Part shown: positions 1-16,139 of the stretch, one piece after another
Position numbering within the stretch: position 1 is the first letter of the stretch
Layout of the letters: each line of letters opens with the position of its first letter
Assembly: GCA_028386065.3 (NCBI GenBank)
Contig: JAKUCV010002842.1
Span: 36,027 to 100,026 of the forward strand
Source: Turnera subulata
Lineage: Eukaryota > Streptophyta > Magnoliopsida > Malpighiales > Passifloraceae
Length of the DNA stretch: 64,000 bases
Direction of reading: 5' to 3'
Notes under the pieces: generated by a model
Told to the model about the DNA's origin: nothing
Seen by the model: the letters and a program-made list of their open reading frames with translations, nothing else
Databases searched by the model: none
Made by a program: the position numbers and the translations under genes

Positions 1-93
1 GGAGAAAAGATAGATTCTTTAACCTTGGTGAGCAGCTGCAAGATTCTGGTGATCCAACCAACAGAAAATCTTGAGACAGAGTTCTGCTGGTAA
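1..93 (+). CDS. Possible 3' end of a gene cut by the window edge
   Basis: Frame 1 is open from the first base and ends at TAA (91-93), giving 30 residues that finish with the hydrophobic/acidic tail TENLETEFCW. The composition looks protein-like, but an open frame of this length is expected fairly often by chance and I recognise no family. The AT-rich bases after 93 would suit a 3' UTR. Treat it as a candidate last exon only. Confidence 0.25.
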   Translation, partial: GEKIDSLTLVSSCKILVIQPTENLETEFCW

Positions 94-816
94 CGTCTCC
101 ATGTCCACAGCCATTAAATTTGGCACACAATTCGGTCTGAATCTAGGATAACTTTTAAGCCTTTGTACGCAAAAAACCTTTGATGGATAATGAATGAAAC
201 TACTAGACTTCCTGTTTCTGTTTCCGTTGTTGTTAAAAATAAGGTTGTCTTTTTGTGTGAGGACTTGGACTACGAGAAGCCACGCGCCTTCTTACAGTTT
301 TACCGCCATAATTGATACTACTAAATTCTTTCGGGGTTTTTTTTTTTCACGTGGAGAATGGTTAGTAAAAAATACGGCTAAAAAGGATGGGCCAGAAAGG
401 CCCAGTGTAAGAACTCTTCGATAGAGTCCAACTCATGGAGAGAAGCCCAGAAACTAGATAAAATGTTGGATGATGAAATAATATTTTTTTCCAATCCAAT
501 CCAATCCTCTTGGAAGTTCTTTTTCTTTCTGCATTGCGCTTTTTTTTTTTTTTTTTCTTTTACCAAAGGGAAGATAAGGGTTGAAGAAGACTAATCTCAA
601 AATGCCCAAATAGAAACACCTTTGAATTAAATTAAAGATGTCAAAATACAGCATAAGACAAAGACACGGATTAACTAGGATCCTACTAGATCGAACATGA
701 AATACTGTCATCGTCCCATCACAACGGTGTGCCATGGTACAATGTTTTATTATTGAATTGGGGCAACTGCTGATTAATCATCATCATCAGTGTGTATCAT
801 CAAACGTCTTCTCCCC
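94..816. other. Intergenic, no gene recognised
   Basis: AT-rich spacer with a T-run at 540-556. It contains the likely 3' UTR of the minus-strand ubiquitin-eL40 gene. Short open frames here show no domain or splice context. Confidence 0.5.
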
Positions 817-4151
<3,335 letters not shown>

Positions 4152-7100
4152 TCAAATGTTCAATGGTTCTGCCTCAGGGTCCCTAATTTCCTTCATGGCC
4201 CAATCTTCTGTCTCTGTAAACACACAAAACAAGCCAAGCCAGGTTAGGAACTCTAAGCACTGTACAGGTCACCATATATGCTGAAGCTAAAAGAAAAGAA
4301 CATGTAAAAAAAGTAAGGCAGAAAGTTACTTGGTTTTTCCGCAATCACCAAGAGCCTCCTCTGCAAGATGGATGCCACAAAGAGGAAGATCGAGCACATA
4401 CCGAACATAACAGTGATGGGAAATGCATCAACCTTCAGAAAGAAGCAAGACAAACAGTGAGAAATGGCCGAGAAGAACTAGAATCTACTTTTGCTTTGAA
4501 ATTATTCGTAAAATGCAGAAAATATGAGTTATAGGTTTATCTATCAGGGTGCCATACAAGTAAAAACGAGACTAAGTTTTCTAGATCTGAAAAATTCTAC
4601 AAGTGCTATATGTACAGAAGTGTCAAGTGTGCAGCATACTTCAAAAGTGAGTGGTCAAACTTATAATATATGGCGTAAATACCAAAAAACTAGCACTAAT
4701 GAGTAGATATGTTTGGTAAAGCTTGGAACATACATTGTACAGGACAATGCACACAAAGATATTGAGAGGAATACGGAAGAAGTTCATAATGGTGCTCCTG
4801 GCCTCCTCAGGAATGTACTGGGACCTCATCTTCATTATGGATGGCCAGAATATTCCCACACAAGACTCAAAAGTACAGAAGCCAAGGAGCTGGATACAGC
4901 CCGAAAATGAGATGCCTCCGCCTTTCACCTTAGAAGGTGCTACCAAGAACTGTTTCACATCAAAGAAGTTATATGTTAGCCAGTAGAAAAATAAGCTAGA
5001 AAAGTGTCAGCTATGGAACCCATACATACACTGGTTACAATGGGAAGCAGAAGAGCGGCTGAGGAAACAATGAAAACAATTTGCATGTAACTCTCCACCC
5101 TGGGAGATGAGCGGGCCAACAGCCGGGATGCAAGGGAGCTCCCCAGCATTGATGCCAACATGAATGTTGCAAAAATAAAACCATGAGGAATTTCCTCATT
5201 ATTTGGACTTAGAGCAGGTGTCCAGAGGAACACGAAAGTGTACATAGAGCCTTCAAACAGAGACTGAATGGCACCCAGCAATGCGATCTTCTCATCTGAA
5301 CAATGTTTAACATAATTACTTTAAGACAAAAAGTAAAGTTAAGAAATAGTAAAGGAATTGCAAGCACGTGCTCAGGCCATTATGAGGCAGGGAAACAAGC
5401 AGCACATTAGAAAGAATGAAATATGAAAGCATGCTAAGGTGCCATAATAAACAAAAGGGCATCATGTATTGCAGATATTACCAGAAGCAATAGCGACAGC
5501 AGCCCCCCGAAATTGGGTGAGTAAGTCCTTGTTCTCTGAAGCATCTCCATAGTTCTCTGACCATGATGACAAAATAATTGCCATGCCAATTGCAAGAAAG
5601 CATGCAGCAGCATCAAAGGGTGCCACTGGACCAAGAGACAGTGAATCTACAAGGATATTCCCAAAGAGTCCAGACAAAATAGCAACCAGCCCATTGCCCA
5701 GAAATATAGCCTTTGAGAAGGTTAGTGACAGCCACTGTTGATCGAAGCCCCTCTGAACAGATTGAGTGAAATACAAAAATGTTAACATGATATAACAGTT
5801 ACTATTAACAAAATAGGTGCGGTGAATCCAAAGCCAAAGCTCAAACTCTGCCTAACAGTTAAGAAATACGGATAGGTGAATAGATATGGTATGAAGAATG
5901 AGCTGTGGAATATCTTCATTTGCATGCCAAATGAGAAAATAGAAAAATCATTGCCGTTCAATGATTTGAAGAATTCCTTTATCCACACAAGTGAATGACC
6001 AATCAATTATATAATTAAGGTGTAGCATTGTTTAAGCCAGAAAAAGTATGATTCCTTACCTTATTGTGCTCAGCGACAAGCCATGACTCAAATGCTGAAA
6101 AGAGGAGAGAAGTGGCGATGCCTCCCAAAACACGTCCCAGCATAAGAACTCTGTACTGAGGAGAATGCTTGGTAATGCAGCTCAGTATGTAAGTTATGCA
6201 ATAAGTCACACATGCACGTTTTCGACCCCTGAAGTCAACACAAATAGGGCATTATCAGTTAACAGAATAAAAAAAGCACAAAAACCAGACAACAGATCTC
6301 AAGAGCAAAACACTCACTGCTTGTCAGCAAGTGACCCAACAATCGTCCCAAACAACATGGAAGACCCAAAACCCGCAATAAAAAGCTGCCCAATCTCTCC
6401 CTTCCCGAAACCATACTGCTGGTACAGGAAGTAGACATATGGACCCTGCAACCAGTCCCCCGCTGTTTCAACATACAACAGTAATTCATCAGCGGGAAAG
6501 AGTTCCAAGAATTACGAATAGCTTCACTAGAAACAGTCACATCCGTAAGCTTTGCAGAAAACAAATAACAGCTACATGTAGGATGGCGCCACTTTCTATA
6601 TTAAGAGACAACAACAGGATTCAACCACAAATAGGCAAAATAGTAGAACCAACAGTGAATGCAAGACTCTCAATCCATGATCCAATCCAAATGCATAACA
6701 ATAAAAACACATATGAGTAAGGCAGATCCACACTCTAGAATGAGTAGACAAGCCCAAAAATCTCACACCATGAAGCAATAATCCTAAAACCAAAAACCAA
6801 TCTCAGGGAAACCTACTTATCACCAATGCAAATCAAGATCCAACGTCCCCTATCAAAAACAAAACACAACAAGAAAAAAAAAAAAAACAAGCAAAAAAAA
6901 TGCATTGCAGAGAATGCTATCTACTCAATCACCGCCAAAGCTCTCGCGAGCTAAAATGAAACAACCATACACATCAGATCAGAAGAGATCAGATCAGATC
7001 AGATCCAAGTACTCAATAAAAAAGAGAAAGGACAAGTTTTTCAAAGTACCCATCATGAGGGAGTAAACGACGAGGTAGTTGTTCTTGAAGGAATTGAAAG

Positions 7101-7200
7101 CAGGGGAGGTGTTAGTGCGGTCCTTGTTGGTCTTGCTGAACTCAAGCGCCCCGACCACCGCGCTTAATCCGCCAAAGACTAAGTAGTAAAACAGCTCCAT
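4152..7200 (-). CDS. MFS transporter, molybdate-anion transporter-like (MFSD5/MOT2 family), eight exons
   Basis: Minus-strand exons are 7200-7050, 6462-6318, 6228-6060, 5752-5482, 5295-5030, 4949-4734, 4432-4330 and 4213-4152. Every junction is GT..AG and phase-consistent, giving 460 aa. The protein starts MELFYYLVFGGLSAVV and ends AEPLNI. It carries the MFS loop motif GSLADKQGRKR after the second membrane segment and about twelve hydrophobic segments. The fragments LFIAGFGSSMLFGTIVGS, VLGGIATSLLFSAFESWL and GPVAPFDAAACFLAIGMAI match, from memory, the Arabidopsis At4g27720/At1g64650 family. That family is annotated as molybdate-anion transporter-like by similarity to a Chlamydomonas MoO4 transporter and human MFSD5; substrate here is inferred. 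It is predicted to act at a cellular membrane. A (GT)n microsatellite lies about 70-90 bp upstream of the ATG. Confidence 0.95.
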
Positions 7201-7270
7201 TTCTCCCTCTTCCTTCCTTCTTCTGCTCCCTTCTCTGCTCTCTTTACTTCTTCTTTTTTCTCTCTGGGTT

Positions 7271-7294
7271 TTATGTGTGTGTGTGTGTGTGTGT
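7271..7294. repeat. (GT)n microsatellite in the MFS gene upstream region
   Basis: About a dozen GT units directly upstream of the minus-strand transporter start, probably within its promoter or 5' UTR. A shorter GT run occurs at about 7576-7589. Confidence 0.8.
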
Positions 7295-9533
7295 TTCTGT
7301 GGTTAGTTAGTGGTGATGTGTCCTAGCCACGGAGGGAGATTATGATTTGGGTTAAGCTCTTAGCTGTTACTCTGTTCTCCGGGATGGACAGATTGGAGGG
7401 AGGGATGGAATGGATTGATATATAGAGTCAGTTAAGTAGTGGAAGATGGCTGGTGCTATTTGTTTTTTTCTTTTTATTTATTTTGTGCATACGGCAATTT
7501 TTAGTCATTGGTTTCATTGGTTTTTTCTTTTTTTTTTTAATTTTCTTACTGCTACTATGCATTCAGATTTCAGTGATTGTGTGTGTGTGTTTTTTTTTTT
7601 TAGAGTCTATTGTTGTACGTTTGACTTTGGTGGTCAGGAAGATTTGGCTTTTGTCTTAATCCAGATGATTTGGTATTTTACCATCTGATAATTTCCTTTG
7701 ATAAGTGTACATAATTGATGAAATAATTTCAATCTCTCTAATGTGGATACCCACAGACAGTCCCAAACCTACCGCTCTAAAGCTGATATACGATATAATA
7801 TTATTCTTCAATATCGATACTATTGGCAACACAACACAATCCACTAAATAAAATTTTACGCCAAGAGAATTTGATATAACACACTTAAAAGAACCTTTAT
7901 TGAACTCAAAAAGAAAAAAAAACATTGACCACTCTTTTCCGGGTGGCATTACAGATAACACAATAACAAAATCTATGTGTAATTTAATCCAAGTGGTGAG
8001 CAATTTGATTCGATTTAAACAAGTTTCGGTTTGAATTTGTACATATGCAAAAAAAATCCTCTATTATTAAGAAATTCACCCGCCACAATGAGAAGTGCAA
8101 TCCAACTCCAAGGGAGACGGTAAAAATTTGATGTTTGAATTATCACTCGCTCTACGTTAATAATATAGTATTAAGAAAAAAAAACTGGACGTTTAATATA
8201 ATGCAAGAGGGTGTTTATGTTTAGTGAGTGAGTTTGGCGGTGGCGGGGCAGTGGCCGACTGACTGGTCTGGTGGTATGGTATGGTAATGGTACAACCAGG
8301 AGAAGCGTTGGTGAGCCAAGTTGTGGGCGACCACTGCAGAACAAAAAAAAAAAAAAAAAGAGCGTAAAAAGCAAAGACGCGTTTTCGCACTTGATGATCA
8401 AAAAACAGTATCCAGATCGTCGTCTCTTACTGTGGGCTCGACACGTGGCAAGATCTGGATTAGCTCATACGATAGTACGTACTTTGTTCTCTACTAAGTG
8501 TCGGTGGTTCCGTGGACGACGAGGAGGACTGGTGTAGTGCGACACTACCATATGGCACGTCCTATGGGAATCTCATTGGTGTGTTGCGGGTCCTACCCCC
8601 ATTCTATCTTTTAATTAAATAATACATGCCGTTAGATGTCAAAAAAAAAAGATATTTAATAAAAGAATTTCTTAAAGCTTGTTAGTAAAACAGTTTTGAA
8701 AATCATGAGAGAGTAGTAGGAAAGCATGGTGGGGTCAATGCTTTCGCAAGATTCTTGAAGTACATAAGAATGAGCGCATTACCAGAAACAAATCGTCAAA
8801 GAGGAAGAAAATAAATTAATTACTAGCAAAAGGTGAAAATAAGGAAAAGATAGGAGAAAAGTGGTTGGCTTTAGTTGTTTCATTTTTAAAAATTTTTTCA
8901 CAAGTATTCAATTCTATTGTAATAAGTAGAAAGAATTAATGTTGGAAGGTTTTGACATTACCATTTAGGAAAATGATAACATATTTGAACTTTTTATTCT
9001 TTTTACCATATCTATTTGTTTGTGCTAACTTTTTGTAAGACAAATGTATAGTCCATTTATTAGGTTGAATACTGTTATGTAATGATACAAACTATTTATT
9101 ATACTCACATGGGATTCTGGGACTTTTCAGTGTCGGTGTTCGAGACCATACCATAAGCTACTTCAATCGATAGCGAAATATGTATCAATCAAAAAGAACA
9201 GATCCAAAACTAGTGTAAAAAATGAAGTATTTGTAATTTTATGAACTTACTGGGAGTAGGTAACGCCAAAGTGGAAAAAAAAAAAATTGATAGGCGATAT
9301 GCATCCCTAGATATTTTCAAATTAATTTATCCTAACAATACAAGCAAAAGACATTATCCAACACGCTACGGTGCTCTATCTCTTATTTAAGGAGTTAGAT
9401 GCATTGGTTAGCTTCAAATCTTAGATCCAACGCAAGAAATCAGAGGTTCTTATTATATTAATATAATCAAATTTCGTGACTTCTAAGTTGACGAGATTTA
9501 ACTCATCATAATCATCCTTCTTGTGATGTATAA
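7295..9533. other. Intergenic, no gene recognised
   Basis: AT-rich with homopolymer A/T runs. The hexamer ACACGTGG near 8441-8448 contains a G-box core. No open frame here has a recognisable domain or convincing splice structure. Confidence 0.5.
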
Positions 9534-9884
9534 AGGTACTCGGATAAACCACCGGGGGTGGTGGCCTAGTGGCAAGGCCCTCAACCTGCTATTTTTAAGA
9601 TTCGGATTCGAGTCCCGGCGCTTCCAGTCAAGCCCCATAGTGTGATGCGGCCGAATATGGCCTTCCACACGGTGGGGTGCTGGCCGTTGAGCCTGGTGAT
9701 TCCCCGGTATTATGACGCGTAGCAGGAGAGGGTGTCCGCTGGTGCCCCGGTTGGGCGGTCTCTCCTATGAGGAGGGTCTAATGCCAGGATGTAACCGGTA
9801 TTAACCGGGGCCTAGACCGATGGGGCGATGATGACACCACTGATGCCTTTTGTTTTCGAAAAAAAAAAAAAGGTACTCGGATAA
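9534..9884 (+). mobile_element. tRNA-derived SINE with 14-bp target site duplication
   Basis: The body (9548-9870) is bounded by identical 14-bp copies AGGTACTCGGATAA at 9534-9547 and 9871-9884. A pol III A box (TGGCCTAGTGG, 9562-9572) and B box (GGATTCGAGTCC, 9604-9615) lie 31 nt apart near the 5' end, and the 3' end is an A-run. This is the full architecture of a plant SINE. The perfect TSD suggests a fairly recent insertion. Confidence 0.93.
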
Positions 9885-10237
9885 TAAAGAAATGAACAAT
9901 GAAGCAGTTCCACGTCTTTGAGATCAAAAATAAAAGAAAATAACAAATTCCGAGGTAGACTAATGTGGGAGTTGGTGTAAATAGGGTTTCGGATCAGAAA
10001 AAAAAAGAAAAAGAAAGAGGAGTTCGTAGATGAGCAAATGCAATGGTCATTGCTTTGCTGGTCATCGGTATCATATGGGAGTTATATGCCGGGTCAGAGA
10101 TGTCAATGATTAAAGCTACCAACCAGGAAAGGAAACAAGAGAGGAATGATTTTGTAGGGGATCTCATAAACCCAGATGTCATCCTTTGAGGATTTCTAAT
10201 TGAACGCCACAATAAATACATTTAATCGCTGTCGATA

Positions 10238-10528
10238 TACTCCCTCAAATTAATTGACGTTTAAGGTTGTGGTACAAAAATTAAGAAACCACTCATTAAC
10301 TTTGATTTTAGTAAAATTTATGATAAAAAGACTAAATTAATCTTTTTATTAATTATTTATTTAAAATAATTTTATTAACCTATCAAAGATTATCTTATTT
10401 AGTAGGTCCTATCCTTAAGAGGTATATAAAAAAAAAGAAATCTGACATGTACTGGATATAGCAAAACGTCAATTAATTTAAAACAAATACCATGCTAGAA
10501 CGACAATTAAAAAGAAACGGAGGGAGTA
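10238..10528. mobile_element. Stowaway-like MITE (Tc1/mariner type) with TA target site
   Basis: The 287-bp body 10240-10526 starts CTCCCTCAAATTAATTGACG and ends with the inverted form GAAACGGAGGGAG, flanked by TA on both sides. The terminal CTCCCTCC motif and TA duplication are typical of Stowaway MITEs. The termini are imperfect, so it is not new. It carries no coding capacity. Confidence 0.85.
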
Positions 10529-11007
10529 TCTATGAAGTTGGTGATAGGAAAGCATGAATCATCCAAATTTCTCAAATATTTGTCATTTCCTTATAAGAAA
10601 GACTGTAAGGTTTTCATCTAATGCATTCCAAATGTCTCCCCCCGACAGTAAAGGACCGAAATCCAAATTACATTGGTGCTGTCGCAGAACTAACATTTTT
10701 GGCAGCTTGAGGAGCTAGAGACTGGGAAAATTTTGGCTTGAAGTACGTTCAGCTAAGGAGAAAAAAAGGGACAAAAGGGATCTCCATAATCCAAATGGCA
10801 ACAAAGCCTTCAAGATGAACCACAAGTTCAGATTTTTTAGAGGGATAAAATCATAAAAATCCATGTCTACATGGCCCACTCATCTCTTCACAAGGAATTC
10901 TACAGACTTCAAGTGACACAACAAGAACCGAATTTAACCAAAAAAAAAGTGACACAGGAAGCATAACAGCAGTTCCATTAACTTGTTTCAAGCTTGGTTT
11001 TATCAAA
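10529..11007. other. Intergenic upstream of the rhodanese gene
   Basis: AT-rich spacer that should contain the promoter and 5' UTR of the plus-strand rhodanese gene. No other feature seen. Confidence 0.5.
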
Positions 11008-12436
11008 ATGTCTGCACTCCCTTCGATCAGTCCACAATCTTCCTCCTCTTTATATCCAAACTTCTCAAACACTATCCCAATTCATAGTTCCCCGTTCTTC
11101 AATATCAGATCAACTGGACCTTTTAAGGGTGGATGCTTGAGAACTTCAAGTGGGCTAAAAGTCTTGTGCACAGCAACAAAAACTGCAAAAACACCAGGTA
11201 TTTTTCACTATTGTATCTTTTAGTTGAAAGGACTCCCCCAATAGAAATTCTGGAAATTAAGTATTGCTTGATCAGTCATCACCCTAAAGACCTTCTCTTT
11301 GCTATATGCATGTACTCAAATTTCGAATTTGATCCTCAATTGGTCATTTTCTTCTCTTATTTTGGAGGGATCAGCTGAAGAAGAATGGAAGGTCAAGAGA
11401 GAGCTTCTTCTACAGAAAAAGGTCTCTTTTCTCCAAAACAAACATACAAACTGTCACAGAAAAAATATCTTGCAAACAAAGGACTAAAGAATTGTTAATT
11501 TATCCAGGTCAGAAGTGTGGAACCCAAAGAAGCCCTGCGCCTCCAGAAAGAAAATAACTTTGTGATTCTTGACGTGCGACCAGAAGCAGAATTCAAAGAG
11601 GTTAGTCTGTTTAACCATAGCAAAAATGGAGAAAGAGAAGTAATGCCAGATAGCAACCTTGTCTCTTGGTTGGGATCACATTTGTTTCAAAGATCATAAG
11701 CATAATTTGAGGCTCAAGTTCTGTTTTCTTTTTCTTTTTGGTGCAGGCTCACCCACCAGGTGCCATCAATGTACAAATATATAGGCTGATAAAAGAGTGG
11801 ACAGCTTGGGATATTGCCAGACGTGCTGCATTTGCATTTTTTGGCATCTTTGCTGGCACAGAAGAAAACCCCGAGTTTCTGCAACGTATATTATATCCAT
11901 CCATTCTTTTTAAATTTATTGCAACATTTCATTTACTTTTATTCAATGAGAAGTGACTAAGTATTTGGTATATGCTATCAGTCGTGGAATCAAAGATAGA
12001 CAAAAGTGCCAAGATAATTGTGGCTTGTTCAGCTGGAGGTACCATGAAGCCATCACAAAATCTCCCTGAAGGTCAACAGTCAAGGTCATTCTCCTTATCT
12101 GATTTTCATAGTTATTCAATTTGTGATTTCTCATGTGGTTTTCATTTTTCAATATGCACCACACCGCAAATTCTCCAGTGCAATGGCAACTAGAATTGTT
12201 TCGTTTCTTATTGAAACTTGAAATAATGCGGGTTCATTCAGGTTTTTGCTGTTTATTAACAATTAGATTGCATGTTGAGGGTCTCAAACAGATACTGAAT
12301 GCTAACTTTTCTACTTCACAGATCATTAATAGCGGCCTACCTGTTAGTCCTCAATGGTTACACTAATGTCTTCCATCTGGAAGGGGGACTTTATAGATGG
12401 TTCAAAGAGGACCTACCAGGAGAGTCGGAGGAATGA
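11008..12436 (+). CDS. STR14: Chloroplast rhodanese-like protein, STR14 type (At4g27700-like), six exons
   Basis: Exons are 11008-11197, 11375-11421, 11508-11600, 11747-11885, 11982-12084 and 12322-12436, with consistent phases, giving 228 aa. Residues 1 to about 55 are rich in Ser/Thr/Pro and nearly free of acidic residues, as in a chloroplast transit peptide. A rhodanese fold follows: FVILDVRPEAEF, HPPGAINVQIYRLIKEW, then the active-site loop IIVACSAGGTMKP with the candidate catalytic Cys172, and AAYLLVLNGYTNVFHLEGGL near the end. The loop departs from the classical CxxGxR. The GTEENPEFLQ and MKPSQNLPEGQQSRS segments match the Arabidopsis STR14 subgroup as I remember it. Family members are plastid proteins whose sulphur acceptor is not established. 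Identification by family is strong; activity is inferred. Confidence 0.94.
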
Positions 12437-13180
12437 CTTATCATCGGTATTAAAGGTGGTACTTACAGAGTAGTCCAAGTTTTGCCCTCTGGTAAATATG
12501 ATGTCTTTGTATCAAAACTTTATCTCGTTAGTAGATTGAAGACATTTCATGACTTAGTTGCACGCAGAAGATTGTGAATGTCGCAAAACCCGTGTGGAAA
12601 TTTTGATATGCCTCAAGGCAAACGCAATGAAGATAGAACAACCATTTAGTAACCCACTGAAGGGATATCTACAAAAATGGCGTATAACGCCTATATAAAC
12701 ACAAGAATTGCACAGAGATTTAGTCGCTTGATAGATATCAAGTGCATTTTGATTCCCTAAAACACTATTAAAAACACAAAAGGATCGAACTTAACAGGTG
12801 GATACATTAGTCATGTATGAGGATTCCAGGAAAGATGTGCACTGCAATTAAAGTAAGTCGAAAATAAGAAATCAGCTAATCCTGCTCAAAGGGCTAAAAG
12901 GTTCCCAAGCCTCCGAGTCATCACATGCCATCAGAAGGGATCCTGCACCCCTCTTGCCTCCTTAAAAGTCCAAACGATGGATGAACGTTTGAAATACTGA
13001 TTGAAAAGGAAGGTCTTGGATTTTTAAGTTCCAGGCAGATGTCTGCTGTGATCCCCTGTCCATCACTTCTTTCTTGACAGCGGAGTCCAAGGACTAGCCC
13101 TTGCCTTACTGGACTACGGCATGACTGTAATAGTTGATGGTTGCAAATAGGAAACGGGATCTCCAGTACAAACCTGTACT
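12437..13180. other. Convergent intergenic region with 3' UTRs of the rhodanese and MYG1 genes
   Basis: The two flanking genes converge here. AT-rich sequence with no further coding signal recognised. Confidence 0.5.
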
Positions 13181-15736
13181 TCAAGCATTTAAAGAAGCTC
13201 TAGCCATAGCAAGAGCACCTTCATAAGTTCGATTTCCACCAATAAATCCACTCATGTGGACGAAAATGCAGCCAGGGATTCCAGCCACCTTGGAGAGTTC
13301 ATCATCTACCAAACCTCTCCAAGGATGCGCTAGAGGTTTTCTACTCTCAAATTTATCAGGTGACACTGCTACTGCCTGTACTCTCCAATTTTCACTCCTG
13401 TCATCCTGCCAATGCAGATAAATTAGAGTACGACGTACATTGATATCCTAAGAATGCAATGAATTAACAAGCCCAAACTCCTGAAACAAATATGAGTTTG
13501 TTGTAGCAATGCAGAATAATATCAAGCAAGTTTGTCCGAGTAGCCAGTTTCAAAATATTCACGATGAAGGGCCCTTACGGGTCATGTCTTGATAGTTGGT
13601 TTCCTCACCAATCTTGTTGCTCATGGTAGCAGATAGCCAATGGATTTGTAAGGGATAAGTAAACATACCTGGTAAATAACATATTTTATCAGAGGATCGA
13701 CCTTCATTTCCTTCTCGAGTTCAAATATATGGAGCTTCCACTGACAGAGAGGTAAAAAGAAGTAAATCTATAAAGCAACCAGCCAGATATCTACAAGCAA
13801 TTAATTACCAAGTAAAATGTTTTTCCCAAGTTTTTGCTCCAGGCAGCCCAAGCATTGAAAGCATTTGGCTGCTCCAGATAATGGCTTATCATGATTATTT
13901 TGGTGAAAACATGTCAGATGACAACCGATTCAGACATAAAAATGTCACATAGACTCCAAATAGAATCAAGTTGTGAGCCAAGACAACAGCACTCGCTTAC
14001 AGGGAGAGGTCTAGTCAAAACAATGATTTCTCCACTGCTATCAACATCTTTTCTTGATGCAAGAGACTTCATGACGATAGATCGAGCTGGTAACCATGAT
14101 TTTGCATGAAAATGAATACTCTGTCACAGAAACGTTGTAAGAAGGGTCAGAAAGTTCGTGCTGGATGCATTCATGAGACGTTAGTCTACTATCTGCCATT
14201 AAAACATGCATCAAGAAGAACCTCCCGTTACAATGGAAGGTGCAAAATTACATGGTACACAGATCCAGATAACAAGCATAAAAAAGGACACACCTCCAAA
14301 AATTCTCCACCAGCAAGTTTCATAGCATGTTGAAAGGCTTCATCCTCTTTCTCAGATGACTGATTAGAATCGGTCCAATCCAGATTTAATCTTCCGATTC
14401 TGTGTGATAAGCTTGTGTTATTCACATATCTCGGAGGTTGATCCGTGTCATATGGATTAACTCCATTATCAATAGCATCAACAGCCTGCCAAAATGAGCA
14501 ACGAATTAAGAGAACTTGGATAGGAGCATGAGAGGAGCATATGAATACACATCCGTGACCACCAAAGTTAAACCAGCTAGTTGCGAAACAGCATGTGTAA
14601 ACAGCTAAAGTTATACTATTGATTGAACTGGTTGAAAATCTCAAAAGGAGGCTAATATAAGTTTTCCCCAAAAACGTAAAGAATAGGAAAATTTCTTAAG
14701 TTGACATAAATTGCCAGCTCGAAGCTGACTACAGACTCCGAATTCCAAACTCAGCGACTTAGCCAAGGAACTGCATTCATAAATCTGCACAAAATACCTG
14801 AGTCTCTCTTTATCATCTGACACCTACCCTTTTCCTCTACCTTACAGTCATAACCTTTTACAGTACATAAGTGCAATACCCTCACTTAATTAGACAAGAA
14901 AAAGCATCATCCTCTACCTCCACGAAGTTTTTATACACTGCAAGAAATAATCGGCAAACATCCGGGTGTTCTTCTTCCAGCCGAAGCTCCTTTGCAATTA
15001 TCTCCGTCCCATAATGCTGGAGGTAAAAAAATTTTGAAAAACAAAAGGTTAGTACAGACTACAGTACGGGAACAGCCTTAAATTAATCAAAGAGAAGCAC
15101 ATAAATGAGAAAAAGCAACCAAAGAAAGGAAATCATAATGAAAAACATGTGAAGAATATAAATAACCAAAAGACATAAGAGATGCGATTCAACCAAGTAA
15201 TGCACCTTGTAGACGAGGCCGGCACTGCTTAGCTTAGTAGTGAAGCCATGACCAAACACCTGCTCGAATCCTTTCTGGTGATGGTCATATCGGTCCCGGG
15301 TCGGGTCATACTCTCCTCCAACATCAACCACCGCGTCAAGCTTACCCAGCACCTCCATTAAAAGAAGGAAAATAAAACCCAAAGTTTTATAAGCTTTTAA
15401 AAACACGAATAGAAAAGACACGAAAACGGCAGAGAAGTAAAGAGCGGGAAGTACTTGAGGATCTCTCGTACGGACGATTTGAGCGCCGGAGAACTTGTGG
15501 GTGAGGCGAATGAGGAAGCAGGCCAGAGCTTCGTCGCAGTGGAAGCTGCCGCTGTGAGTGCCCACCACGCGCTTTGGAGGAGTAGCTGATGTCGAGAAAA
15601 GGGAACTCGTCGCTGCCGCTGCTATTTCCGCCGGAGGAAGACGGCTGATTGGGCCGCCGGTTGTTGTGCGCACAAGGTATTTGTTGAAATGCGCGAGCGT
15701 ACGGCCGCCGCCGCCGACCAGTCGCGGGAGGAACAT
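13181..15736 (-). CDS. MYG1 / UPF0160 metal-dependent hydrolase-like protein, seven exons
   Basis: Minus-strand exons are 15736-15455, 15352-15206, 15016-14918, 14485-14294, 14120-14001, 13740-13669 and 13405-13181, giving 378 aa. The first ~50 residues are rich in Arg/Ala/Ser with almost no acids, consistent with an organellar presequence. The catalytic-type motifs GTHSGSFHCDEALA (His61, His66, Asp68) and RDRYDHHQKGF (the DHH triad 117-119) are intact. Conserved segments such as FHAKSWLPARSIV, KIDP-like VDPLIKYVIYQ and GIPGCIFVHMSGFIGGN follow. MYG1 in animals and yeast is a 3'-5' RNA exonuclease acting in nucleus and mitochondria; a similar role in plants is inferred. The promoter carries several TGGGCC/GGCCCA elements. 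Confidence 0.95.
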
Positions 15737-15810
15737 TTTTGCTTGTTTATTTTTGGATTTGGCGCAAACTAGCAGGTAACGGCGCGCAAACTCCCTTGAT
15801 TTTGATTATT

Positions 15811-15860
15811 GGGCCTAGGCTGGGCCAACTATAGAGGGCCCAGGCCTTTTTCTCAGGCCC
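15811..15860. promoter_or_regulatory. Site II (TGGGCY) cluster upstream of MYG1
   Basis: TGGGCC occurs twice (near 15810 and 15821) and reverse forms GGGCCCAGGCC and AGGCCC follow within 50 bp, 75-125 bp upstream of the MYG1 ATG. Site II elements bind TCP factors and are common in promoters of housekeeping, ribosomal and organelle-protein genes. Function here is inferred from motif content. Confidence 0.6.
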
Positions 15861-16139
15861 TATATTATATTGGACTGGACGGAAGCAAAAACGCTGGCGT
15901 TCGTTGAAGGAGTAATTAGTCTGCTTGGAATTGGGGAAATGTCAAATGTCCAAAAACATTTGTGGGAATAAGGTGACTTTTTTTTTTTTTTGAGGAAAAA
16001 AGGTGACTTCAATGGAACAGAATCCCTCATTAAAGCTACACAGATTGGACCAAATTAATTGCCATCAAAATTCAACATGCATGTGCTGACAATTTTGTCA
16101 CGTAATGATTCAATTCTGTGAATTTGTCCAGCTAGCATT

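Noticed and set aside
9548..9640. Possible functional tRNA gene (A and B boxes)
   Set aside because: No cloverleaf acceptor pairing; poly(A) tail and target site duplication show a SINE.
11133..11487. Short frames between rhodanese exons 1 and 3
   Set aside because: They read through introns; GT..AG junctions and homologous protein order explain the region.
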